A DNA stretch of 64,000 nt from Ilex aquifolium (lineage: Eukaryota > Streptophyta > Magnoliopsida > Aquifoliales > Aquifoliaceae): positions 39,012,593-39,076,592 of the forward strand of contig OX637392.1 in NCBI GenBank assembly GCA_951799425.1, given 5' to 3'. Both the position numbers and the translations under genes were made by a program. Position 1 is the stretch's first letter, and the number at the start of each line of letters is the position of its first letter. Positions 1-8,823 of the stretch are shown here, piece by piece. The notes beneath the pieces are model-generated. The model was not told the origin of the DNA. It did not search any database and was given only the letters and a program-made list of their open reading frames with translations.

Positions 1-917
1 TTTAACTGAACAAGTTAATACTATAATACAACATGATACGCTTCTTAAGTACAAAGATCCGGGTAGTCCTACAATCACATGTTTCATTGGAAATTTTCAA
101 ATAAAACGAGCCCTACTAGATCTTGGATCTAGTTGTAATTTAATGTCATATTCAGTATATACACAATTAGGATTAAGTGAACTAAAATCTTCTAGTATTA
201 AATTACAATTAGCAGACCGATCAGTAAAAACTCCACGAGGAATTGTGGAAGATGTTATTGTTCAAGTTGATCAATTCTATTTTCCAGCAGATTTTATTGT
301 TATAGACACAGAGACATGTTGTCAGTCATGTGCATCTGAATACATACCTCTGATTTTGGGTCCGACCATTCCTAGCTACATCAAATGCATTGATAAATTG
401 TAGGAATGGAATCATGAAATTATCATTTGGAAATATGACTTTGGAATTAAATGTTTTTAAAAGTGCAAAACGGCCTAGAGAAAAAGAAGAAATAGAAGAA
501 GTAAATTATGTGGAGACATTAACTCAAAGTTTTTTTGAAAAGAACTTTCTAGAAAAAGAGTTATTTGCATTGGAATCAATACCTGATACTGAATCTGAAA
601 TTGCATCTGTAAAAGATATACAATGTAAAGAATTGTCCCCAACAATTGTGGAATCTAATGTCAAAGTTTTTAAGCCAGAATTAAAACCTCTTCCAACCAA
701 TTTAAAATATGTTTTTTTTGGAGAAGATGAAATTGATAAGATTGTAGAGGAGAAAGTTAACACCTCTTCTTATTCTAACCCTCTACAAATCTGTTTAATT
801 AATTCTGTTGTTGATAGTGGAAATCCTGAGGTACAATTTTATGCTGATTTGTTAAATTCTTCGCAGAAAGTATCATGGAATGTAAAAAACTCTACTTGGG
901 AACTTAAGCCCGATTGA
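1..917 (+). pseudogene. gag-pol remnant with retroviral-type protease (element A)
   Basis: The translation carries an Athila-type aspartic protease. The active-site stretch LLDLGSSCN lies near nt 112-138, followed by ADRSVKTPRG and then RNGIMKLSFGNMTLEL. The same blocks occur in the pol of the elements at 15046-20379 and 45.9-46.3 kb. DLG in place of the retroviral DTG is usual for Athila proteases. The C-terminal part, ending at 917, diverges from the full elements and does not lead into reverse transcriptase. The region is a fossil and looks broken. The start lies outside the window. Confidence 0.8.
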
Positions 918-1174
918 TCTGTCCTCTATGCACTTCTTGTATATAGTAGTTAGAATTTTCTTTCTTTTGTGTTTTTATGTCTTTTGTATAGTTTCTTTGT
1001 TTGTTTTTTTTTATTAGAATGTTATATTATAAATATATCTCGTTGTAAGACCTAATTAGCAATTTTCTATTTTCATCTTATATAGTGTGGATAATATTTA
1101 AATTAAGTTGGGGAGGTATGGGTGTGAATTTACTTTTTGTTTTTAGCATAGTAATTTTGATTTAAAAATTATGT
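918..1174 (+). other. post-pol spacer with polypurine-like tract (element A)
   Basis: No gene is seen. An AAGTTGGGGAGG-type purine run at about 1104-1122 sits where the Athila elements at 8824-22852 and 41946-56231 carry a second internal polypurine tract after pol. The stem-loop found upstream of that tract in those elements is only faintly recognisable here. Confidence 0.5.
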
Positions 1175-1217
1175 TCGTCTTTGTAACTGGCAGACGTTAA
1201 AGAACCAGATAGTGAGT
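1175..1217 (+). other. conserved 42-nt leader with CGTCT/AGACG stem-loop
   Basis: The block from CGTCT at 1176 to GTGAGT at 1217 matches 50091-50132 of element 3 at 40 of 42 positions by eye, although the flanking sequence and the following ORF are much more diverged. CGTCT (1176-1180) pairs with AGACG (1192-1196) across an 11-nt loop, and the two differences between copies fall in the loop. Its role is unknown. It lies about 57 nt before the small ORF. Confidence 0.65.
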
Positions 1218-1273
1218 TAATTTTCAATAATTTTTTGAGTCATTTTTAAATTTCTTTTCTTAAAAGTTGAAAA

Positions 1274-1678
1274 ATGGACGAAAAATTATTTTGGTTAAGT
1301 TTAATTTTACTACATAACTTTCCAAAAGATATACATATGTTGATCATGCAAAAAACTAGACATGTTAGAAATTTAGAAATATTTGAAAGTCAGGCAAGAC
1401 CCTTGTGTGGAAAAAGTACATATGCTAAACACCGACGAGCAAATCGTCTCTGTGCTTGTGTAAGATATGGTCGTACAGAACATTTGAAACAATATAATAA
1501 GTGTGCGGAACCAATTTCAGGTCTAGCGTCAGATCTTTTACGGTGGATTAGGTATGGGCAGAGTAAGGATTATCCTGAGGCGCCATCCTATTCTACCCCA
1601 ATGTTAACAAGATACGTAAGAAATGAAGTTAACCGTGTCACTGGTGTTGTTGATCTAGATAGTTCTGATATTGACTAA
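1274..1678 (+). CDS. small Cys-rich accessory ORF of Athila-type element (134 aa)
   Basis: I do not recognise a named family. The 134-residue product starts MDEKLFWLSL. It has a basic, Cys-containing middle (PLCGKSTYAKHRRANRLC) followed by CAEPISG and an acidic C-terminus ending SSDID. A homologue starts at 50150 in element 3 with the same MD-KLFW start, the same CGR/K-S-(Y/F)AK block and EPISG. There the middle reads ACKQCGRVFHKKRYNQC, which resembles a C-x2-C zinc-binding arrangement; the second Cys of that pair is not kept here. The shared position after pol, the conserved leader and the protein-level conservation argue that it is a real accessory gene of this lineage. A nucleic-acid-binding role is inference from the basic and Cys residues only. 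Confidence 0.6.
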   Translation: MDEKLFWLSLILLHNFPKDIHMLIMQKTRHVRNLEIFESQARPLCGKSTYAKHRRANRLCACVRYGRTEHLKQYNKCAEPISGLASDLLRWIRYGQSKDYPEAPSYSTPMLTRYVRNEVNRVTGVVDLDSSDID

Positions 1679-3064
1679 ATATGATCAATAAGATGTAGAA
1701 TTTTGGAAATAATTGTATATAGTTGCAAATAAATGTAAATAACTATCAAATAAACAAGGAAATCCATAAATAATAAATAACAAATAAAAATTTAATAAAC
1801 CCAATTCTTTTGAAAGAAAAAGAGTGGTTAGCAAAGTTTTATAGAATATATAAAGTTGTATTTAATTTTGTAACTGCAGAATTTCAGGAAATTAAGAGCA
1901 ACAGACTGTAGTTGCAAAGTGCAAAATCCAGTCATTTTGAAGCAGGATCTTCTGCTTCCTAAACAGACTGGAGATTCTACAAAACAATTTGTTTTCTTTC
2001 TCTCATCTTTTACATTATGCACTTTTATTTTATGCAGTTAAAGTATAAGTTCTTTATGTTTTAATTATGCTGTTTGTTTTAAACTTGTTTATGTCTAACT
2101 AATTTTTGATAATTAATATGGACTTCATGTTAATTCTGTTAAGAGGATTATTTTATATAATTCACAGTTGAATTAAATTAATATTCCTATGTTATGTGAA
2201 AATAACCTTAATCTGATCACGTGGGATTTTCATATTTTAGTTGTATATTATCTTAATATTTTCGTTTGAACTTATTCTGTTATAGCACGAATAGATTTCT
2301 TTATTCCAAAACCTTGTGAAATATTACACTATTTACATATTTAGTGGAGATGTATGACCAATTGAAGAATTTGAGCCAATCCTCCTTGGAGAGATATTCT
2401 ACATCTACTCAAATAAACATCTTCGATTCTACGGTAAACTTTCTTTCAATAATCTCATTAATTTTGTCTTGATTAGCATTTGTTAGATTATATTATTAGT
2501 GTTATCCTCGAAATTCTCTTATGTGGGATTAATACAGATAAATAATTTCTGGAAAATTATCTTAGGCCATTTTTCATTATCTTTGAGCCTTGACCATTTC
2601 TTTTACAAAATTATATCCTTAGTCAACCATGATTGAGCCAAAAAAGTATAAATTATTTTCATGATACCCGAAAAACACATCCGAGCCACATGAAAATATA
2701 TTAAACCTACCTTGGCTACATAATTTTCTTGCACCCTCTTTTAAATTAGTATGGTACAGAAAAGAAAGAAAAAAAGTGGAAAAGAGAAAAGGGTATTGGC
2801 TATTCAAAGAAAAGAAAAAACAGAATGAAAATAGCCAAGAAAGTGAAAAATGGAAGGAATGAATATGCAAAATCTGAAAAGCAGGGAAAAAGTGTGCCAC
2901 ATAAAAAGTAGCTTTTTGAAATCGCATTGATGTCGTTTGTTAAGCCTTAACCCAATGACCATGTTATAACCCAAAGAAAGTCCTTTTTGATTCCAGAAAT
3001 CGTATCTCTGTATTAATCCTATATATCCATAGGAGAATGTTAATAATATGTCTAATATAATGTT
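1679..3064 (+). other. AT-rich 3' non-coding region of element A
   Basis: No ORF is convincing. Parts align with about 52.9-53.6 kb of element 3, for example the stretch around ATCTTAGGCCAT at 2560 and CTACCTTGGCTA at 2709. This supports one shared Athila subfamily. The Tekay element interrupts the region at 3065. Confidence 0.6.
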
Positions 3065-5248
3065 TGTGAAACCCGGGAAAATTTGAACTTTTTCTGAAAA
3101 AAGGGCAAAATGGTAATTTGCCATTACTGCACGTATTTAAAATACATATGTTCTAGACCTCGGATGAGGAAACGGAGTGCGTCGTTGGATTCGCAACGCG
3201 AAATCTAGTGACCACCAGAAATTTCGTTGAATTCCGAGATAGTCGGATTTTGCACGTAGTTCGAGACGACTGCGTGGCGATTGACCTTTTAAAGGTCCAC
3301 AAAAACGAGAAATATTAAAATTCCTTATAATTGGATTAATGTGCCAATAAAATTTATTTGGACTTAATCCGGGACTTAATGAGTCGTTTCGGGACGAAAA
3401 ACGGACCCGAAAGTAATAAACGAGCGGTGCGATGTAGACCACACATTTAAAACTATATAAAGGGACAAATATCTGCATTTTAGGCAGAAAATTTCTGCCT
3501 TTGTGCTGGGTTCAACGTGTGGGAGAAAGAGAGAGAGAAAAGAGAGAAAAGAGAGAACTTCAAGCTTCCTTCGGCGATTCCCGGACTTCCGTCGCTCGGA
3601 TTCCGTCGAGCTAGAAGGGAGAAGTGATCTACGCGACAAGGGCTACGCGTGGGCACCAAAAACAAGGAATTTCACCGAAGATCCAAAGAGGCGATCTTGA
3701 GAGATTCAAAGTTTTGGAGTGGTTTTGGTGTTTTTAGGGGTTTTCTACACTCCTAAAAGGTAGGATCTTTCCTACTTGGGATTATTCTTACCTTAGGTGT
3801 TAGTAGACTAAGGGTTAAAAGTTATATATGCATATGTATTGAATTATATATATGTCTATAGTTATGGTAATGGAAAAGGGAGCATAGAGTTGGCCTAGGC
3901 TAACTTCTAGCTTGATTTTATTACATAGGAGTTCCATGTGTTTCCTCTTATAACTTGGTGAAATTTGAGCTATATGGTTGCTTGGAATGTGTTATGTGAA
4001 AACATGACTTTAATGACTACTAGGTGTTTGATAAAATGCCTAGGTGAAAATGGTGTGTGTTACTTGCATGATGCTATGTTATAACATGCTTGGGTGATTG
4101 TGAAATCATATGCTTAGGATATGGTTGTTAGATGAAGAGTGTTGTTGATATATGCATGAAATGATATATTGAACATAATGAGATATGGTAGTTATGTGCT
4201 TTTGATATAATTGCCATTGATGTATTGGAAATGTTTATATGTTTGTCATGAGCATATTGAGCATTATTCTGTGTGCAATGGAACATCACATTGCATTTTC
4301 ACGGGGATATCGCATCCATAGATATGAGTGGGTGTGTGTGCATGTTATACATGATTAATCAATCACCATTCTTGGTGCTTGGTGGATGGGCTCGGGAATG
4401 TTGGAACGAAGTTTCGACTGAGTCGCATGGTTGCATGGAAAAACTTGTGTCGGGTGTAGCAAGTAGGGCTAGACACTCCCTCGGGTGAAAAACCCGGAAC
4501 CACTTGGTTCAGTCACTTGCCGACGGTGCAATTCCAGAAAAGTGACACGGTGTACGGAACCGGCGGTATGATTCCGAAGATCCGTTGCCCAACAAAGACA
4601 CAAGGGTTTTGTTATAAAAACACCCATTCAATGGGTAGCTTCCAACAATGATCCGGTTTTGGGAAAACATGATTTCTTTTCAAATGATCATTGGAAGGTT
4701 TTTCTCCGTCAATAGACGGGTCATCACACATTGGCATTGCATTGTGTTGAGGGAGTCGGTGAGGACTCGGAATGGGTTGCATGAATGAGTTTTCATCTCA
4801 TTTCATTGCATGGCATTGTTGCATTCCAATATTGAATGCATAGTGTGTGTGGAATGATTGATTACATGTTGTATGTGAATATTACATGAGCATGAGCATC
4901 TAGGGGGGAGTAACCTCCGTAGGAAGTTTTCTACTGGGCGTTGCGCTCACCCTATACGGGAAACAATTTCAGGTGTCGGGTTTATGATTAACCCTAATTA
5001 ATGCAAAATGTAATTAAATTAAAAGGTCAATTGTGTAATTAAATAAAGTTAAACTAGTCAAAATAAATCTAATTAGGGTTAATGTGTGAATTAAGGATAA
5101 TGCATTGAATGTTGTTCTTTTCAGGTTTTTATACGTCAAAACGACGGGAGCCAATTATCAAAGCATGGAGAGCAACTTATCAAAGCATAGGGTGTAAATT
5201 ATTAAAGCTCAAAACAAAGGGAGATCAAAGTGTAAATCAAGATTTTCT

Positions 5249-5428
5249 TGATATTTGTAATTAAATATCTTTTAGGATAAATATCTTTTAGGATATTTGT
5301 AATTAAATATCTTTTAGGATAAATATCTTTTAGGATATTTGTAATTAAATATCTTTTAGGATAAATATCTTTTAGGATATTTGTAATTAAATATATTTTA
5401 GGATAAATATCTTTTAGGATATTTGTAA
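5249..5428 (+). repeat. AT-rich tandem array with inverted repeats, upstream of TATA
   Basis: About four copies of a unit of roughly 42 bp, each with one or two AAATATC-TTTTAG-GATATTT inverted repeats (7-bp arms), end about 10 bp before the TATA box at 5439. The position matches the palindrome arrays of other LTRs in the window, but the sequence is unrelated and lacks CpG. Confidence 0.85.
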
Positions 5429-5598
5429 TTTGGATGCCTATAAATACCCCCCTTGGGGGCTTGTAATGGGCATCCTTCTCTTGTTTCATTTTTCTTGTAA
5501 AGAACATTTCTTCCTAGTGGAAAACACTCCAAAGGTCTTGAATCTTTTTCTTGAATCATCTTTCAAGTATTATTGCTTTATTTACTTTCTTGAGTTAT

Positions 5599-5910
5599 TG
5601 TTTTCTTTTTATTAGATCTTGGTTGTGAATTAAACACCAAGAAGTTGTTGTTTTCTTTTTATTAGATCTTGGTTGTGAATTAAACACCAAGAAGTTGTTG
5701 TTTTCTTTTTATTAGATCTTGGTTGTGAATTAAACACCAAGAAGTTGTTGTTTTCTTTTTATTAGATCTTGGTTGTGAATTAAACACCAAGAAGTTATTG
5801 TTTTCTTTTATGTTTTTATTATATCTTGGTTGTGGATTAAACACCAAGAAGTTGTTGTTTTCTTTTATGTATTATCATCTCTTGGTTGTGGATTAAACAC
5901 CAAGTATTTA
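5599..5910 (+). repeat. 50-bp tandem repeat downstream of TATA in the solo LTR
   Basis: Four near-identical 50-bp units (TTTTCTTTTTATTAGATCTT...) are followed by two diverged units. Each unit holds CTTGGT...ACCAAG, which can pair. It lies in the presumed transcribed part of the LTR. Confidence 0.85.
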
Positions 5911-7119
5911 TTGCTTTCTTTTAATTTAAGTATTGTTTTCTTTTACTTCCATTGTTGGAGCTTCCTTCTTCCCCTTAGAGGAGTGAAACTCTTCCACTTT
6001 TCTAGAGCTTTACCAAAGCCGTGAAGGGTGGAACGTGATTCACTCATTCTTTGTCGAAGATCGGCTCCTTGTTTAGCTATTTTACTTTAAAGCATTTCAC
6101 TTCTAGTGCTTGAGCATTTTACTTTGTAACACCTTTTGGGGATGAGTACCATTCATCATTCTAGCTTTACCATAGCTATGAAGGGTGAGTAGTCCTCATT
6201 CACTCTTTGGGAAGGGATGATAGATATGTAAAAGATTAATCCGGACATTATGTTTGTGTATCACCTTTATGCTTAAACGTTCTATACTCCACTTGATTTT
6301 TGGGTGATTGAATGCACCTAGCAAAGTAAAGGTACTTTGTATAATCAACGGATCTTTCTATGATAAATGGATGACTCCTACATGGAAAGATCCATTGATT
6401 CAAGGCAAGTACCCTAACTAACTCTTCATGACAAACTTTCAATGTCCACCATTATTGCACTTCATTCCTATCTTCCGATTAATTTGCCGTTGACACGGGA
6501 GTTGATTGAGTTATAAAGCATAAACATAATGCACCGGATAATCAACTACATATTCTGATTCCCGAACCAAAGAGTGTTTGTTACATTTAATCATCTTATA
6601 TTTTGTCTAGAAAAATACCCATTGGAAAGAATTTTACATTCTATCCAAAACTTCCCACAACTTCAAAATCATAATATTTCCAGTTACAAGTCTTTCTCAC
6701 TATTTACTTCAAAGAACACCAACCATAGTTCCCTGAGGATTCGACTCTGGACTCAAACCAGATTATTACTACAACTTGACCGCCTGCACTTGGGTGTACA
6801 CATTTCGGATCAAGTCAGTTTACACCGGCGATTGGCTCCCATGGAGAGCATCAAGGGTGAAGGGGGCCTAAGTGCGGCCTTATCTCAAGATTTTTGTAAA
6901 CCTTTTGTTTTACAATGGTTTATGACATGTAAAGTTTGTATAAACAAACTTATTTCATTCCCTTTTTGAATTATATTTGTATGGGATAGATTGTAATGGT
7001 TGTGTATGGATCTTGTGCAAAATGTAAAAATATAGTTGTACATGTCTTGGATGATGTGGAATTGAGTTAGGATGAATTGGAAATGAAAAATGGAGCAAGA
7101 AAGCAAATCTGGGCAGCAA

Positions 7120-7290
7120 CTACCGGTAGTCAATGGGTAACTACCGGTAGTCGACTGTCCAGTGTGTATTGGCTACCGGTAGACAACAGGTAGTCGTAAC
7201 TCCAGAAGGTTTCGGCTACCGGTAGACAACAGGTAGTCGTAACTCCAGAATGTTTCGGCTACCGGTAGCCGATAAACAGCTACCGGTAGC
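7120..7290 (+). repeat. CTACCGGTAG palindrome array, Tekay LTR
   Basis: Six copies of the perfect 10-bp palindrome CTACCGGTAG, with partial copies between them, lie 260-430 bp before the LTR end. The same array is at about 28808-28978 in the other LTR. The sequence has no coding meaning. Confidence 0.9.
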
Positions 7291-7557
7291 CAGTCCAAAA
7301 ATCTGAAATTTTTTAAATGTGTTGCCAAATCTTTGGGCTTTGAATTTCCTTCCTTTAAATGATTAAAGTGGACCCTAATGGGGTACAAACCACGGTGTAT
7401 GAGACTTTAAATGAATGTTAAACCGAATTTTCATTATGGGTTATAATCCCGGCTTAAAGATATTCTTGATGTGGTGTCGGGTTGAGCGATATCCACGGAT
7501 GTTTCCGCAGGTTGATGGGTTATCAACGGGACCCCCGGATTTTGGGGCGTCACAGCT

Positions 7558-7576
7558 TGGTATCAGAGCCTAGGTT
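7558..7576 (+). other. primer binding site, tRNA-iMet (Tekay)
   Basis: TGGTATCAGAGCC begins 3 nt after the LTR end and matches the complement of the plant initiator tRNA-Met 3' end, the usual primer of Tekay/Del chromoviruses. Confidence 0.88.
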
Positions 7577-7930
7577 TACGATAAACCTTGGGCTTGATGG
7601 GCATTGGGTCTAGACCATTGCATGCATAGTACATTTCATCTTATGTGTTTAAATGCTACATGTTAATTGTTTGTTTGCTATATGTTATGTGCTACATGAC
7701 ATGTGAATTATATACATGGTAGAATGTATATGTAAAGGAACACATTAGGTTAGAAAACATAACCTTGGGTTCGGAATAAGGGATGGACGGAGTGGTTCAT
7801 GGTATAAGTGTCTACTAGTGGGTGGCGTAAGCATTGCTAGTGAGACAATGAGAAGAATTCTCAAAGTTTCAAATCTTGATCCCTATTTAGGGATACTTTG
7901 TGAGACTTGTTTGCTATCTGACAAATGTAG

Positions 7931-8823
7931 ATGGCTAGTCGAGGCGGTGGGAGAACAAATCAACCCCCACCGACCTTCGATCAAGAGGCCTTTAATGAGA
8001 CTATGGGCATGATGGCAGCTACGGTTGCACACCGAGGAGGTATGAGTAGCCTCCAACAGTTCAAGGCACATAAACCTCCAGTTTTTAAGGGAGGGGCGGA
8101 TCCTATGGTGGCTGACCATTGGTTCCGGCAAGTTACGAAGATCTTGAAGGCAATGGAAATCACTTCCGACGCCAGTAAGATAACACTAGCTACATTCCAT
8201 CTAGAAGGAGAATCCCAAGTGTGGTGGGATTGGGTCTCGGGCTCGAAAAACCTTGAGACTATGACATGGGAAGAGTTCAAGGAGCTCTTCATGGGCAAGT
8301 ATTTCCCACCGGCCATGCGACATGCAAAGGCCCGGGAGTTTCTGGAATTGAAACAAGGAACCATGACGGTGATGGAATACGTGGCGAAGTTCACGGAACT
8401 AGCACGTTTCGCCGATGATTACGTAGCCACAGCTGTGGCTAAGGTAAGAAGGTTTGAGGAAGGCTTGAAGTTTTCCATTCCGGGGAAAATTGTAGGTCTT
8501 CTCCTACAAGATCTGGATTTAATGATCACGACGGCTATGGCAATTGAACGTGAGGTGGATGACGCGAGGAATATTCGCGAGGGTGGTACTAAGGACAAGA
8601 AGAAGGATGGACCATCCTCTTCTTCTAGTACGGGGAAGAGGCAAAGGACTTCTACTCCGCAGGGACAGCAAGGGCAGAGCCACGGCTATCAAGGCCAAGG
8701 CCAGGGTCAATCCTCCCAAGGTGGGAGAAATCAGAGGCCTTCCTACCAGGCAGGCCAACGGACTTGCTATCATTGCCACCAACCGGGGCACATGAAGCGG
8801 GATTGTCCTCAGAGGCAGGGATC
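7931..8823 (+). CDS. gag of the Tekay chromovirus (5' coding part)
   Basis: The protein starts MASRGGGRTNQPPPTF. It carries a retrotransposon gag domain (FHLEGESQVWWDWV, then MGKYFPPAMRHAKAREFLEL) and a Ser/Gln/Gly-rich linker. It ends in a CCHC zinc knuckle, CYHCHQPGHMKRDC, which packages RNA in virus-like particles. It stops making sense at 8823, where the minus-strand Athila element was inserted. The remainder of the coding region lies beyond 22852. Annotated as a fossil; the start is the first Met upstream of the gag domain and follows the primer site by about 350 bp. Confidence 0.88.

Larger units (their letters stand above)
1..3064 (+). mobile_element. Athila-type Ty3/gypsy element A, left part
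   Basis: This is the left visible part of an old gypsy element that enters from the window edge. In order it holds a protease-bearing coding remnant, a polypurine-like tract, a short conserved leader, a small Cys-rich ORF and an AT-rich 3' region. It resumes at 29243 after the Tekay insertion, with ATGTT at both junctions (3060-3064 and 29243-29247). No reverse transcriptase or integrase is visible between the protease and the small ORF, so this copy resembles a non-autonomous derivative. The assignment to Athila rests on close protein similarity to the two fuller Athila-type elements in this window. Confidence 0.85.
4985..6817 (+). mobile_element. solo LTR of an Athila-type element
   Basis: The unit TGATTAACCC...GATCAAGTCA is absent from the sister Tekay LTR at 28.5 kb and is flanked by GTTTA on both sides (4980-4984 and 6818-6822). 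It has no internal region, so it is a solo LTR left by LTR-LTR recombination. It has a TATA box at 5439-5446. Its 3' half (about 5970-6817) closely resembles the LTRs of the element at 41946-56231, while its upstream repeat array is entirely different. Its first bases resemble the LTR of element A at 29861. Confidence 0.93.
3065..7554 (+). repeat. 5' LTR of the Tekay chromovirus (contains a solo LTR)
   Basis: It matches 26637-29242 throughout except for the inserted solo LTR and small indels. A TATA box (TATATAA, 3454-3460) lies about 390 bp into the LTR, so U3 is short and the region downstream of the transcription start is very long. The last 450 bp hold the CTACCGGTAG palindromes. Apart from the solo LTR, no gene is supported inside it. 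Confidence 0.93.

Noticed and set aside
1828-2022. 64-codon minus-strand frame in the 3' region of element A
   Set aside because: It is in AT-rich non-coding DNA and has no homologue in the aligned part of element 3.
5202-5507. 101-codon minus-strand frame with repeated NILKDIYPKRYLIT units
   Set aside because: The protein repeat merely reflects the AT-rich tandem DNA array in the solo LTR.
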